A DNA stretch of 64,000 nt, from assembly GCF_009193255.1 (NCBI RefSeq), contig NZ_WACG01000008.1, positions 62,001-126,000 on the forward strand. The letters run 5' to 3'. Source of the DNA: Arthrobacter koreensis. Lineage in GTDB: Bacteria > Actinomycetota > Actinomycetes > Actinomycetales > Micrococcaceae. The notes under the pieces are model-generated. The model did no database searches. It saw only the letters and a program-made list of their open reading frames with translations, and was not told where the DNA came from. The stretch's first letter is position 1, and each line of letters begins with the position of its first letter. Below, piece after piece: positions 17,379-26,723 of the stretch. A program made the translations under genes and the position numbers.

Positions 17379-17403
17379 AAGTATCTCTTCTTTAGAGATA
17401 CTT
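17379..17403. promoter_or_regulatory. palindromic operator between MMPL and MarR genes
   Basis: AAGTATCTCT (17379-17388) and AGAGATACTT (17394-17403) are exact inverse complements separated by TCTTT. The site is 30 bases before the MarR ATG and 49 bases before the MMPL ATG. On the minus strand TTGAAG, 17 bases, TACTTT overlaps it and could be the MMPL promoter. Size and position fit a MarR dimer controlling both genes. Confidence 0.75.
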
Positions 17404-17432
17404 CAACGTGAAGCTACAATTTGGGAGTGGAG

Positions 17433-17981
17433 ATGAACGCGCTGCGGCGCCAGATCGTGGAGGCTGTCCGGGGAATGGGCCTGGACGGACAGCAGGTAGC
17501 GGACGCCTTCGCCCACAAGCACGGACTGAACTCCACTGACATGCGCGCCCTCACCCAGATCATGGAGGCGGAAATGCGCGGGGTGCCGCTGACCGCCGGG
17601 CGGCTCAGCGCCCTCCTGGGCACGTCAACCGGCGCCACTACCGCAGTGATTGACCGGCTGGAGCAGATCGGGCACATCCACCGTGCACGCTCCGAGGCGG
17701 ACCGGAGGAAAGTCACCCTGCACTTTGAGCCCCTCGCCCGCGAACTGGCAGGCGCCTACTTCGGGCCGCTCGGCGCGCTGACCACAGAGGTCATGGACCG
17801 CTATACGGAAGCCGAGCTTGAAACCGTCCACGGCTTCCTGACCGGAATGCGCCAGGCCTACAACACCTACCTGCAGCGCCTGGAAGAACCCGCCGGGGAA
17901 CAGCAAGCTGCGGCTCCCGCAGGAAAACCGCAGCAGCGTGTCCCCGCAGCCCGCACGTCACCCGCCACCGAAAACAGGTAA
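17433..17981 (+). CDS. MarR-family transcriptional regulator
   Basis: This 182-residue winged-helix repressor carries LTAGRLSALLGTSTGATTAV then IDRLEQIGHIHRARSEADRR, the recognition helix and wing of MarR proteins including the conserved D-x-R-R motif. The C-terminal tail after residue 155 is low-complexity Ala/Pro/Gln. ATG at 17433 is preceded by GGGAG; GTG at 17427 and TTG at 17421 are in frame but poorly placed. It likely represses the divergent MMPL exporter and itself through the palindrome at 17379-17403. Confidence 0.9.
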   Translation: MNALRRQIVEAVRGMGLDGQQVADAFAHKHGLNSTDMRALTQIMEAEMRGVPLTAGRLSALLGTSTGATTAVIDRLEQIGHIHRARSEADRRKVTLHFEPLARELAGAYFGPLGALTTEVMDRYTEAELETVHGFLTGMRQAYNTYLQRLEEPAGEQQAAAPAGKPQQRVPAARTSPATENR

Positions 17982-18013
17982 GCTGTTTATCGCTGCCGGA
18001 CGCCGGCGGCTCC

Positions 18014-18087
18014 GCCTCCGTAGCTCAGTAGGATAGAGCGGCCCTCTCCTAAAGGGCAGGTCGTCGGTTCGATTCCGGCCGGGGGCA
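18014..18087 (+). tRNA. tRNA-Arg (anticodon CCU)
   Basis: A full cloverleaf can be drawn. The acceptor stem GCCTCCG pairs with CGGGGGC (one T-G pair). The D stem is GCTC/GAGC and the anticodon stem GCCCT/AGGGC, with loop CTCCTAA giving anticodon CCT. The T stem is GTCGG/CCGGC with loop TTCGATT. The discriminator is A and CCA is not encoded. A run of T follows. It decodes the AGG arginine codon. Confidence 0.95.
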
Positions 18088-18120
18088 CTTTTTTGTATCC
18101 GGCAGCCGGTGCCAATACCG

Positions 18121-20019
18121 TTACTGCGCGGGCGTCTGCCCGCTGAGCGCCTCGGGCTCCGCTTCCGCGAACTGGGTGTTGTAGAGCTCGGCGTAACGGC
18201 CGCCCTTGGCCAGCAGCTCCGTGTGGGTGCCTTGTTCGGCGATCCGCCCGTCCTCAACCACCAGGATCCGGTCTGCGTTGCGGATCGTGGAGAGGCGGTG
18301 GGCAATCACGACGGCGGTGCGGCCTTCCAGCGCTTCCGTCAGGGCCGCCTGCACAGCGGCTTCCGACGTCGAGTCGAGCGCTGCCGTCGCCTCGTCCAGG
18401 ACCACAATGCGCGGCTGGGCCAGCAGCAGCCGGGCAATAGTCATGCGCTGGCGTTCGCCGCCGGAGAGACGGTAGCCGCGCTCCCCGACCATTGTTTCCA
18501 GGCCGTCCGGCAGCGAACTGATCAGGTCCTGCAGCCGGGCCCGGCGCAGCGCATCCCGGATTTCCTCATCCGTGGCATCCGGGTTGGCCAGCAGCAGGTT
18601 GGACCGGATGGTCTCGTGGAACAGGTGCCCGTCCTGCGTGACCATCCCCAGGGCCCCGCGCATGTCCTCGAAGCTGACGTCCCGCACATCCGTGCCGGAG
18701 AAGCGCACCGCGCCCGCATCGACGTCGTACAGGCGTGAGAGCAGCTGCGCGATCGTCGACTTTCCGGCACCGGAACTGCCCACCAGCGCCACTGTTTGGC
18801 CGGGCTCCACCCGGAAGGACACACCATGCAGCACGTCCTCGCCGCCGCGGCTGTCCAGCACCGCAACGTCTTCAAGGGATGCCAGGGAGACCTTGTCCGC
18901 CGTCGGGTAGGCAAAAGTGACGTCGTCGAACTCAACTCCCAGGGGGCCGTCCGGCACCGGGGCCGGATCTTCCTTCTCCTGGATCAGCGGCTTGAGGTCG
19001 AGGATCTCGAAGACCCGCTCAAAGCTGACTACTGCGCTCATGATCTCCACGCGGGCGTTGGCGAGGGAGGTGAGCGGGGCATAGAGGCGGGTCAGCAGCA
19101 GCGCCAGGGTGACGACGTCGCCGGCGTTGAGGGTGCCGGTCATGGCGAACCAGCCGCCCAGCCCGTATACCAGCGCCAGGGCGAGGGCGGAGACGAGGGT
19201 CAGGGCCGTCACGAAGACGGACTGCATCATGGCGGTTTTGACTCCGATGTCCCGAACCCTGGCGGCCCGCACGGCGAACTCCGTGGATTCCTGCTCCGGA
19301 CGGCCGAACAGCTTTACCAGGGTGGCTCCCGGGGCCGAGAACCGCTCGGTCATCTGGGTGCCCATCGACGCGTTATGGTTCGCGGCCTCGCGCCGCAGGG
19401 CAGCGAGGCGGCTTCCCATCCGGCGGGCGGGCAGGAGGAAGACCGGCAGGAGCAGCATGGCGAGGATGGTGACCTGCCAGGAGGTTGTCAGCATGACGAT
19501 CAGGGTCAGGATCAGGGCTACGAGGTTGCTCACCACTCCGGAGAGGGTTCCGCTGAAGGCCTGCTGCGCGCCAATGACGTCATTGTTCAGCCGGCTGACG
19601 AGGGCGCCCGTGCGGGTGCGGGTGAAGAATGCGATGGGCATGCGCTGGACATGGTCGAACACCCTGGTCCGGAGGTCCAGGATCACCTGCTCACCGATGC
19701 GCGAGGAGAACCAGCGGGTTGCCAGGGACACCCCTGCATCCGCGATGGCGACCACCGCGATCAGGACGGCCAGCCACACCACCGTTTCGACGGACGTTCC
19801 GGCCACGATCGCGTTGACCACCTCACCGGCCAGCACCGGCGTAGCGACCGCGAGGAAGGCCCCTGCGGTGGACAGGGCCAGGAACCCGAAGAGCTGCCGC
19901 CGGTACGGGGATGCGAATGACAGGATCCGCCGAAGGGTTTCCCGGGAGATCTTGTTGTCTGTGCCCTTGGCCGTGGAGATCTTGTAGAGCGAACTCCACG
20001 CCGCACTTTCCATGCTCAT
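18121..20019 (-). CDS. ABC transporter, fused permease and ATPase (MsbA/MdlB type)
   Basis: This 632-residue half-transporter works as a dimer. Six membrane segments lie between residues about 35 and 330. The nucleotide-binding domain has GSSGAGKST (Walker A), TQDGHLFHETIRSN (Q-loop), LSGGERQR (signature), IVVLDEATAALDS (Walker B) and AHRLST (H-loop). A short insert before the ATPase core (ASLEDVAVLDSRGGED) is unusual but in frame. I start at ATG 20019 (MSMESAAWSS), preceded by a GAAAGAAGA purine stretch; the open frame continues far upstream only as antisense to the kinase. Substrate is unknown. Confidence 0.93.
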   Translation of the reverse strand: MSMESAAWSSLYKISTAKGTDNKISRETLRRILSFASPYRRQLFGFLALSTAGAFLAVATPVLAGEVVNAIVAGTSVETVVWLAVLIAVVAIADAGVSLATRWFSSRIGEQVILDLRTRVFDHVQRMPIAFFTRTRTGALVSRLNNDVIGAQQAFSGTLSGVVSNLVALILTLIVMLTTSWQVTILAMLLLPVFLLPARRMGSRLAALRREAANHNASMGTQMTERFSAPGATLVKLFGRPEQESTEFAVRAARVRDIGVKTAMMQSVFVTALTLVSALALALVYGLGGWFAMTGTLNAGDVVTLALLLTRLYAPLTSLANARVEIMSAVVSFERVFEILDLKPLIQEKEDPAPVPDGPLGVEFDDVTFAYPTADKVSLASLEDVAVLDSRGGEDVLHGVSFRVEPGQTVALVGSSGAGKSTIAQLLSRLYDVDAGAVRFSGTDVRDVSFEDMRGALGMVTQDGHLFHETIRSNLLLANPDATDEEIRDALRRARLQDLISSLPDGLETMVGERGYRLSGGERQRMTIARLLLAQPRIVVLDEATAALDSTSEAAVQAALTEALEGRTAVVIAHRLSTIRNADRILVVEDGRIAEQGTHTELLAKGGRYAELYNTQFAEAEPEALSGQTPAQ

Positions 20020-20235
20020 ACTGTTTTCTTCTTTCACGTAGCCCGGTATCCAGCTTAGGCGCGGGGCAGGCACTTCCCGAGTTCCATAACTGCCGCACGG
20101 GACGCTGAATTCCCCCGGGCGCCGCCCCCGCCGGGACACGGATTCGCTTGGTCCTTCACCACGGGTAACAGCAGCCGCACTGGGGTACACTGCAAATCGG
20201 TCCGACCTGCCCGGACCCCAAAACGAAAGGCCGCT

Positions 20236-21918
20236 ATGCCGACGGCGCCGACTCACGAGGGCTTGTCCACAGGCGCCCTCAGCGAGGACCTTCCGGCTGT
20301 TGTTGCCGTCAGCGACCCGCAGCTGCGACGCGAGGTGGAAGAGGCACTGGGCCTGGCCGGACTGCGTCCCGTCCCGCACGGCATGCCTCTGGATCCCGAG
20401 CTGCCCGTGCTGGCCGTGGTGGACACGGCGGCCCTCCAGCAGGCAGGCACCGACCTGCGCCACTGGCTCCTGCCCGCCGCAGACGGTTCCGGACCTCCCG
20501 TCATCCTCGTCACTCCCGGTGAACTGCTCGACGTCGAAGACATGGTCCGGCGGGGCATCACCGACTTTGTGCTCAGCCCCGTCTCCGGCAGCGAACTCTC
20601 CTACCGGGCAGCCCTGATCAGGGCGGAGACCCTGGCGGTCCGCCGCCGCCGCGAAGTGAACGCCGTCCTCCGCGGGAAAGCCCGGGTCATCTCCGCAGCT
20701 GTCCGGGCCACCAATGACCCCCATGTCATGTCCGAGGCAGTGGTATCCGGGCTGGGAGACGTCTTCCGGGCAGACCATGTAGCCCTCACCACGTTCCCGG
20801 ACGAGAGGGTTCCTGAGCTGCTGACTTCCTGGAGCCGGCCGGGTTCCTCGCGTGCCATCCCCGCTCCGGATCCGGCACTTGCCGCGGAAGTGGCGGAAAT
20901 GCTGTGGGAATCAGGGAAGATCCTCGCCGCCCGGGACCATCAGGCCCCGGATCCTGACGTCCATCCCATCCTCCATCCGGCGCCCCGGGAGGCCGGGCTG
21001 CGGACCTCGGCCATCTTTCCCCTGGGCCACGGGGACCGTCCGTTCGGTCTGATCTGGCTCGCAGGCGAGAATGCCGCGCGCACCTGGTCTCCCACCGAGC
21101 TCTCCCTGATCCAGCACGTCAGCGGCAACCTCGCCCATGGCCTGGTGCAGGGCCACCTCATCACCGCCCAGCGGACGGTCCTGGCCCGGCAGCGGGAACT
21201 GGACCGGGAAAAAACCGATTTCGTCGCCACGATCAACCATGAGCTGCGCACTCCGCTCACGTCGATCACCGGTTACCTGGACCTGATCCTGGACGGCTCG
21301 GGCGGCGGAATCTCGCCCGAAATCGCCCAGATGCTCGAAATCGTGGGCCGCAACGCCACCCGGCTGAACCACCTGATCGGAGACCTGCTCACCATTTCCC
21401 GGGCAGATGCGGACGAAACCCGCATGGACGTCGAAGAACTCGTGCTGCAGGACCTGCTGGAGCAGGTCATCGCCGCCCTGACCCCTGCGGCCAGCAGCCG
21501 GAACGTCGAGCTTACGCTCGATGAGCTGGACCCGGAGCTTCGCCTGGACCTGCGCCTCGACGGAGACCGGGAGCAGCTTGAACGGGTGTTCATGAACCTT
21601 ATTTCGAACGCCGTGAAGTTCACCCCGCCCAACGGCTCGGTGCGCCTCACGGCGGAGCTGTGCGACCCCGGGGACGGTACCGCGCCAATGATCCGCGTCT
21701 GTGTGCGGGACACCGGAATCGGCATCCCGGAGGAAGACCTTCCCAAGCTCTTCAGCCGCTTCTTCCGTGCCTCCAACGCCACGGCCGCCGCGATCCCCGG
21801 CACCGGCCTGGGCCTGGCAATCGTGCAGGACATCGTTAATCAGCACGGCGGGCGGCTCACCATCTCCTCCACCATGGGAGAAGGAACCTGCGCCGAAGTG
21901 TTGCTGCCCGCAAGCTAG
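20236..21918 (+). CDS. orphan sensor histidine kinase with degenerate receiver and GAF-like domains
   Basis: This 560-residue protein has no membrane segment. Residues about 20-130 resemble a receiver fold lacking the usual phospho-aspartate context (VVAVSDPQLRREVEEALGLA then VVDTAAL). Residues about 150-310 fit a GAF-like sensory domain. NHELRTPLTSITGYLDLIL has the phosphorylated His335. N-box NLISNAVKF, G1 DTGIGIP and G2 GTGLGLAIV form the ATPase. No response regulator is adjacent, so the partner lies elsewhere. Its stop overlaps that of the convergent fdhD in a CTAG. Confidence 0.88.
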   Translation: MPTAPTHEGLSTGALSEDLPAVVAVSDPQLRREVEEALGLAGLRPVPHGMPLDPELPVLAVVDTAALQQAGTDLRHWLLPAADGSGPPVILVTPGELLDVEDMVRRGITDFVLSPVSGSELSYRAALIRAETLAVRRRREVNAVLRGKARVISAAVRATNDPHVMSEAVVSGLGDVFRADHVALTTFPDERVPELLTSWSRPGSSRAIPAPDPALAAEVAEMLWESGKILAARDHQAPDPDVHPILHPAPREAGLRTSAIFPLGHGDRPFGLIWLAGENAARTWSPTELSLIQHVSGNLAHGLVQGHLITAQRTVLARQRELDREKTDFVATINHELRTPLTSITGYLDLILDGSGGGISPEIAQMLEIVGRNATRLNHLIGDLLTISRADADETRMDVEELVLQDLLEQVIAALTPAASSRNVELTLDELDPELRLDLRLDGDREQLERVFMNLISNAVKFTPPNGSVRLTAELCDPGDGTAPMIRVCVRDTGIGIPEEDLPKLFSRFFRASNATAAAIPGTGLGLAIVQDIVNQHGGRLTISSTMGEGTCAEVLLPAS

Positions 21919-22766
21919 CTGCCCGCTGCGGCCGGCACCTGCGCCTGGATCCGCTCCGGGAAGCAGTAGCAGTTCAGTGAGTTGCCGCGGCTGAACCCCA
22001 CCAGGGTCATGCCGGCGTCGCGCGCCAGGTCCACGGAAAGGGCCGACGGCGCCGAGACCGCGGCCAGGACCGGGATCCCCGCCAGCTGGGCTTTTTGAAC
22101 AAGTTCAAAAGAGGCCCGGCCGGACACCTGCAGTACGGTGCCGCGCAGCGGCAGCATGCCCGCCCGCAGCGCCCAGCCCACCACTTTGTCCACGGCATTG
22201 TGCCGTCCCACGTCTTCGCGCAGGCACAGCAGTTCACCCTCTGCAGTGAACAGACCGGCCGCGTGGACGCCGCCGGTCTTCTCGAACAGTGCCTGGCTTT
22301 CGCGAAGGCGGTCCGGCAGGGCGGCCAGGACCTCAAGCGGCACCCGCACGCCGTCCTCCGCCACGTCGAAGTGGGACGACTTCCGCACCGCTTCGATGGA
22401 CGCGGTACCGCAGATACCGCAGGAGGAGGACGTATAGACATGTCGTTCCATGCCGGTGTCCGGCAGCGCGGTGCCCGGGCGCAGCTGCACATCAACCACA
22501 TTGAAGGTCTGCTGCCCCTCCTCATCGACGCCGGCGCAGTAGCGCATGGAGATGAGCTGGCCTGCCTCCCAGATGACGCCCTCGGAGACCAGGAAACCGG
22601 CCACCAGGTCAAAATCGTCACCGGGGGTACGCATGGTCACGGTGAAGGATTTGCCCTGGAAACGGATCTCCAGCGGCTCCTCTCCGGCCAGCACGTCATC
22701 GCGCCGGCTCACCGTTCCGTCAGTGCGGAACCTCGTTATGCGGGCACGCCGTGAAACCCGTCCCAT
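21915..22766 (-). CDS. fdhD: formate dehydrogenase accessory sulfurtransferase FdhD
   Basis: This 283-residue cytosolic protein transfers sulfur from a cysteine desulfurase to the bis-MGD cofactor, needed for active formate dehydrogenases. The SSSCGICG motif with Cys116 and Cys119 is the sulfur-carrying loop. GGVHAAGLF and EDVGRHNAVDKVVG are further family signatures. The start is ATG at 22764-22766 with GAGGAG upstream; a TTG five codons earlier is less likely. It diverges from the FdhF/YdeP-like oxidoreductase, the presumed client. Confidence 0.96.
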   Translation of the reverse strand: MGRVSRRARITRFRTDGTVSRRDDVLAGEEPLEIRFQGKSFTVTMRTPGDDFDLVAGFLVSEGVIWEAGQLISMRYCAGVDEEGQQTFNVVDVQLRPGTALPDTGMERHVYTSSSCGICGTASIEAVRKSSHFDVAEDGVRVPLEVLAALPDRLRESQALFEKTGGVHAAGLFTAEGELLCLREDVGRHNAVDKVVGWALRAGMLPLRGTVLQVSGRASFELVQKAQLAGIPVLAAVSAPSALSVDLARDAGMTLVGFSRGNSLNCYCFPERIQAQVPAAAGS

Positions 22767-22835
22767 CCCATCGCTCCTCAATAAGTCTTAGACTGGCTTC
22801 ACTTCAGACTAGGGGATTTCCTACACAAGGACGTG

Positions 22836-25193
22836 GTGGCTGTGCCAAGCAAGGCTCCGAAAGATGGAATCAACGAATCAGAGCTGCGGGTCGGTGATCC
22901 GAAAACCCATGCCGTGGGGCTGCCGGCAGTGATCAACTCGCTGCGCATCTCCTTCGACCAGATGGGTGCGCTGCGCAGCGCCAAGACGCTGATGAACGTC
23001 AACCAGAAGAAGGGCTTCGATTGCCCCGGCTGCGCCTGGCCGGAAGGGGATAAACGCCACGCCGCAGAGTTCTGCGAGAACGGCGCCAAGGCCGTGGCGG
23101 AGGAGGCGACCAAGCGGAAGGTGCCGCCGGAGTTCTTCGCGGAGCACTCAATAGCCGAGATGCTGGAGAAGGACGACTACTGGCTGGGCCAGCAGGGGCG
23201 CCTGACCCACCCGATGGTCCTTGAAGCCGGTGACACCCACTACCGCCCGATCAGCTGGGACGGCGCCTACAACATCATCGTCGAAGAGCTGGCCGCCATG
23301 GACAGCCCGGACCAGGCGGTCTTCTACACCTCCGGCCGCACCTCGAACGAGGCCGCCTTCCTGTACCAGCTGATGGTCCGCGGCCTGGGCACCAACAACC
23401 TGCCCGACTGTTCCAACATGTGCCATGAATCCTCCGGTTCCGCCCTGACGGAAACCCTGGGCATCGGCAAGGGCACCGTGAGCCTGGATGACGTCCAGGG
23501 ATCGGACCTGATCATCGTGGCCGGGCAGAATCCCGGTACCAACCATCCCCGCATGCTGACCGCCCTCGAGCGGGCGAAGAAGAACGGCGCCACGATCGTG
23601 GCCGTGAATCCCCTGCCGGAGGCCGGGCTGCTGCGCTTCGACAACCCCCAGACCGCATCCGGCCTGCTGGGCACCAAGTTCGGCGGCGGCACCCAGCTGG
23701 CCGATGATTTCCTGCAGATCCGCCTGGGCGGGGACCAGGCGCTGTTCCAGGGGCTGGGCAAATACCTGCTGGAACAGGAAGAGGAACACGGGAACGTCTT
23801 CGACCACGCCTTCATTCGGGACTACACCGACGGACTCGATTCCTATCTGGCGGAGATCCGGAACACGTCCTGGGACGAAATCTGCTTCGCCAGCGGGCTG
23901 ACCCGCGCGCAGATCGAAACCACCGGAGCCCGGCTGATCGCCGCCAAGTCCACGGTGGTGTGCTGGGCCATGGGCCTCACGCAGCACAAGCACTCCGTGG
24001 CCATGCTGCGCGACGTAGTCAACGTGCTCCTGCTGCAGGGCAATGTGGGCCGCCCCGGCGCCGGTGTCTGCCCGGTCCGCGGGCACTCCAACGTCCAGGG
24101 CGACCGCACCATGGGCATCTTCGAGCGCATGCCGGAGGCATTCCATGACAAGCTCGACGCCGAATTCGGCTTCGCTTCGCCGCGGCGCCACGGATTCGAC
24201 ACGGTCAACGCTATCCGGGCCATGCGGGATTCGAAGGTGCGGGTCTTCATGGCGATGGGCGGCAACTTCATCCGCGCCACCCCGGACTCCGCTGTCACCG
24301 AGGACGCGCTGCGCAATACCGAGCTCACGGTCCAGGTATCCACGAAGCTGAACAAGTCCCATCTGGTCCACGGCCGCCGGGCACTAATCCTGCCCGCACT
24401 GGGACGGACGGATCGGGACACCCAGGCCACCGGTGACCAGCGGGTCACGGTCGAAGACTCAATGAGCGCAGTCCACGCCTCCCAGGGCCGGCTGGAGCCG
24501 CCGGGACCGGAAGTCCGCTCGGAGGTGGCCATCGTGTGCGAGTTGGCTGAGCGCCTTTTCACCGGGGAGTCTGCACCGTACCGTGCGAACGCCCCGCAGC
24601 TGGACTGGATAGCCTGCCGTGCCGACTACTCCCTGATCCGCCGCCACATCGAAAACGTCATTCCGGGGTTTGAAGGCTTCGAATCCAAGATCAAGTACGG
24701 CGGCGGCGGATTCGTCCTGCCCAACGGACCTCGCGACGGCCGCCGGTTCGCCACGGCAACCGGTAAGGCGCGCTTCACGGCCAATGAACTGGACTATCCG
24801 AAGGTGCCGGAGGGCCGGCTGATCCTGCAGACCCTGCGCGCCCATGACCAGTACAACACCACTGTCTACGCCAAGGACGACCGGTACCGCGGCATCTACG
24901 GCGGACGCCGGGTGGTGTTCGTGAATGAGGTGGACCTTGCGGCAGCAGGCTTCAGGGACGGAGACATGGTGGACATGGTCTCCGAATACGAGGACGGCGT
25001 TGAACGCCGTGCCGAGTCCTTCCGGGCGGTCGCCTACAACACTCCCGTGGGATGTGCCGCCGCGTATTACCCGGAGGCGAACGTGCTGGTGCCGCTGGAC
25101 TCCGTTGCCAAAGTCAGCGGCACCCCAACGTCCAAGTCGGTGATTATCCGGCTGGAGGCTGCTGCACCGGCCACGGCAGCGGCAGCGCACTAA
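22836..25193 (+). CDS. FdhF/YdeP-family molybdopterin oxidoreductase
   Basis: This molybdenum-bis-MGD enzyme of about 785 residues belongs to the YdeP branch of formate dehydrogenase H-like proteins. An N-terminal cysteine cluster (FDCPGCAWPEGDKRHAAEFC) could hold an Fe-S centre. DCSNMCHESSGSAL is the region where FdhF has selenocysteine or cysteine at molybdenum. GQNPGTNHPRML and GNVGRPGAGVCPVRGHSNVQ bind the cofactor, and the C-terminal beta domain is present. Starts at GTG 22833, 22836 or 22842 are all in frame; AAGGA at 22827-22831 fits the latter two. Real formate activity is not proven for this branch. The 3' end overlaps the end of moeA by 50 bases. Confidence 0.9.
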   Translation: MAVPSKAPKDGINESELRVGDPKTHAVGLPAVINSLRISFDQMGALRSAKTLMNVNQKKGFDCPGCAWPEGDKRHAAEFCENGAKAVAEEATKRKVPPEFFAEHSIAEMLEKDDYWLGQQGRLTHPMVLEAGDTHYRPISWDGAYNIIVEELAAMDSPDQAVFYTSGRTSNEAAFLYQLMVRGLGTNNLPDCSNMCHESSGSALTETLGIGKGTVSLDDVQGSDLIIVAGQNPGTNHPRMLTALERAKKNGATIVAVNPLPEAGLLRFDNPQTASGLLGTKFGGGTQLADDFLQIRLGGDQALFQGLGKYLLEQEEEHGNVFDHAFIRDYTDGLDSYLAEIRNTSWDEICFASGLTRAQIETTGARLIAAKSTVVCWAMGLTQHKHSVAMLRDVVNVLLLQGNVGRPGAGVCPVRGHSNVQGDRTMGIFERMPEAFHDKLDAEFGFASPRRHGFDTVNAIRAMRDSKVRVFMAMGGNFIRATPDSAVTEDALRNTELTVQVSTKLNKSHLVHGRRALILPALGRTDRDTQATGDQRVTVEDSMSAVHASQGRLEPPGPEVRSEVAIVCELAERLFTGESAPYRANAPQLDWIACRADYSLIRRHIENVIPGFEGFESKIKYGGGGFVLPNGPRDGRRFATATGKARFTANELDYPKVPEGRLILQTLRAHDQYNTTVYAKDDRYRGIYGGRRVVFVNEVDLAAAGFRDGDMVDMVSEYEDGVERRAESFRAVAYNTPVGCAAAYYPEANVLVPLDSVAKVSGTPTSKSVIIRLEAAAPATAAAAH

Positions 25194-26433
25194 CGGCCTG
25201 GTCAGCGGTGCAGCCCTCTTCGGGCAGCACCATGACCGCGTCCGCTTCGGCCAGCCCGCGAAGCATGCCGGACCGGAAGTACTGCGAAGGAAACGCGCGC
25301 CCGTCCTGGATCCTGCAGGGAACCAGGCGGGTGCGCCCGGGCAGCGGAGCCACATCGACGCCCGCCAGGACGTGGTAGTCCTTGCCTGCAGGGGCGCCGC
25401 GGAGTCCCTGCAGCAACGGCTCGAGCACCGTGAAGACAGCCATCATGGCCGCCAGCGGGTTTCCGGGCAGCGCCACGACGAACCGGCCGTCCTGCAGCCG
25501 CGCCATCAGCGTCGGATGGCCGGGGCGCATCGCGATGCCGTCAATCAGGAGTTCGGCGTCCACCGCTTCCAGCGCCCTGCGCAGGTGGTCAGCGTCGGAA
25601 ATCCCGGTTCCGCCGGTGGTTAGGAGCACGTCGCCTGAGGACATGGCCAGTGAGTGCTCGTCCACGGCGTCGGTGCTCAGGGCGGCAATCACATCATCCA
25701 GGCGGTCCGGCAGCCGCTGCACCACATCCACGCGTCCGCCCAGCATCTCCACCAGCTGCGGCAGCTGGGGTCCGAACGTGTCACGGACCTGTCCGGAGTC
25801 CGGCAGTCCCGATTCGATGACTTCGTCCCCGGTGAAGAGCATGGAGACCCGCGGTGCCCGCAGCACGGGCAGCGTGTCGTGGCCGCATACTGCGGCCAGG
25901 GCGATGTGTGCCGGGTTAAGGACCGTGCCGGCCGGGATAGTCGTCTCTCCGGCTGCGGCTTCTTCGCCGGCGGGCCGGATGTGCTCCCCGAGGCGTGGTT
26001 CGTCTTCCCGTGCGGTGGCTGCACGGCGCAGCACCGCAGGATCTCCCGGAGTCAGGTCCCCGTTCTCTGTCCGCAGGACTGCCTCGGCACCCGCGGGCAC
26101 CAGCCCGCCGGTCAGGATGGACACGGCTTCGCCCGCCTGCAGCGGCCGCCGGCCGGATTCCTTGTGGATCTGCCAGGGTTCGGGCTCGGGCTCAGGCACC
26201 ACAATCGTCCACGGTTCCGGGCCGGCCACCGCCCATCCGTCCATGGCCGAGGAGGCGTAGTGCGGCACCTGCTGGAGTGCGACGGCGTCGGACGCGAGCG
26301 TCTGCCCCAGCGCCTCGGCGAGGGGCACGGTTTCAAACGGAAGCGGACGCGCGGCTGCGTGCGCGGCCGTCCTCGCTTCCTTCCAGGAAGTATTGGGCTG
26401 CAGCGGCAGGATCACGGGCGCGGAACCGTTCAC
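25144..26433 (-). CDS. moeA: molybdopterin molybdenumtransferase
   Basis: This 429-residue MoeA inserts molybdate into adenylated molybdopterin. Visible motifs are ASSAMDGWAV near the N-terminus, SILTGGLVPAGAEAVLRTEN, MLFTGDEV, SSGDVLLTTGGTGISDADHL and ALPGNPLAAMMAVF. GTG at 26431-26433 is preceded by GGAGGGAGG and overlaps the TGA of the DUF6457 gene (GTGA), so translation is coupled. It is last in the HNH-mobA-DUF6457-moeA operon and faces the molybdoenzyme gene. Confidence 0.95.
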   Translation of the reverse strand: MNGSAPVILPLQPNTSWKEARTAAHAAARPLPFETVPLAEALGQTLASDAVALQQVPHYASSAMDGWAVAGPEPWTIVVPEPEPEPWQIHKESGRRPLQAGEAVSILTGGLVPAGAEAVLRTENGDLTPGDPAVLRRAATAREDEPRLGEHIRPAGEEAAAGETTIPAGTVLNPAHIALAAVCGHDTLPVLRAPRVSMLFTGDEVIESGLPDSGQVRDTFGPQLPQLVEMLGGRVDVVQRLPDRLDDVIAALSTDAVDEHSLAMSSGDVLLTTGGTGISDADHLRRALEAVDAELLIDGIAMRPGHPTLMARLQDGRFVVALPGNPLAAMMAVFTVLEPLLQGLRGAPAGKDYHVLAGVDVAPLPGRTRLVPCRIQDGRAFPSQYFRSGMLRGLAEADAVMVLPEEGCTADQAVSALPLPWPVQQPPAG

Positions 26434-26714
26434 TTGGCCTCCCTCCGGCCGGCTTCGGCATCGCATTCGCGCTGGGCCGCCCGGATAGCTGCCCGCATGG
26501 CGACAGGCTCATCCGCCTGTCCGCTTCCGGCGGCGAGCCCCGCGGCGAGTCCGGCCACGAACGTCGTGAGGGGCGCGGCGGGACGGACCACGTTGTGGGC
26601 GGCTGCGGCCGCGAGGTCGAGTACGGCGTCGATGTCCACCTCTGTACCATCAAGCTCGAAGGCCTGCAGCAAACGCTGCGTCCATTCCTCGAGTTCCTGT
26701 TGCTGGGTTCCCAT
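26430..26714 (-). CDS. DUF6457 protein, molybdenum-cofactor operon
   Basis: This 94-residue helical, acidic protein runs from MGTQQQELEEWTQRLLQAFE to an Ala-rich middle with HNVVRPAAPLTTFVAGLAAG. It fits the DUF6457 family, which is found beside or fused to mobA and moeA in actinobacteria. The exact role is unknown; a scaffold or regulator of cofactor assembly is only an inference. ATG at 26714 follows AAGGAG six bases away; the stop overlaps the moeA GTG. Confidence 0.85.
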   Translation of the reverse strand: MGTQQQELEEWTQRLLQAFELDGTEVDIDAVLDLAAAAAHNVVRPAAPLTTFVAGLAAGLAAGSGQADEPVAMRAAIRAAQRECDAEAGRREAK

Positions 26715-26723
26715 GCTGGCTCC

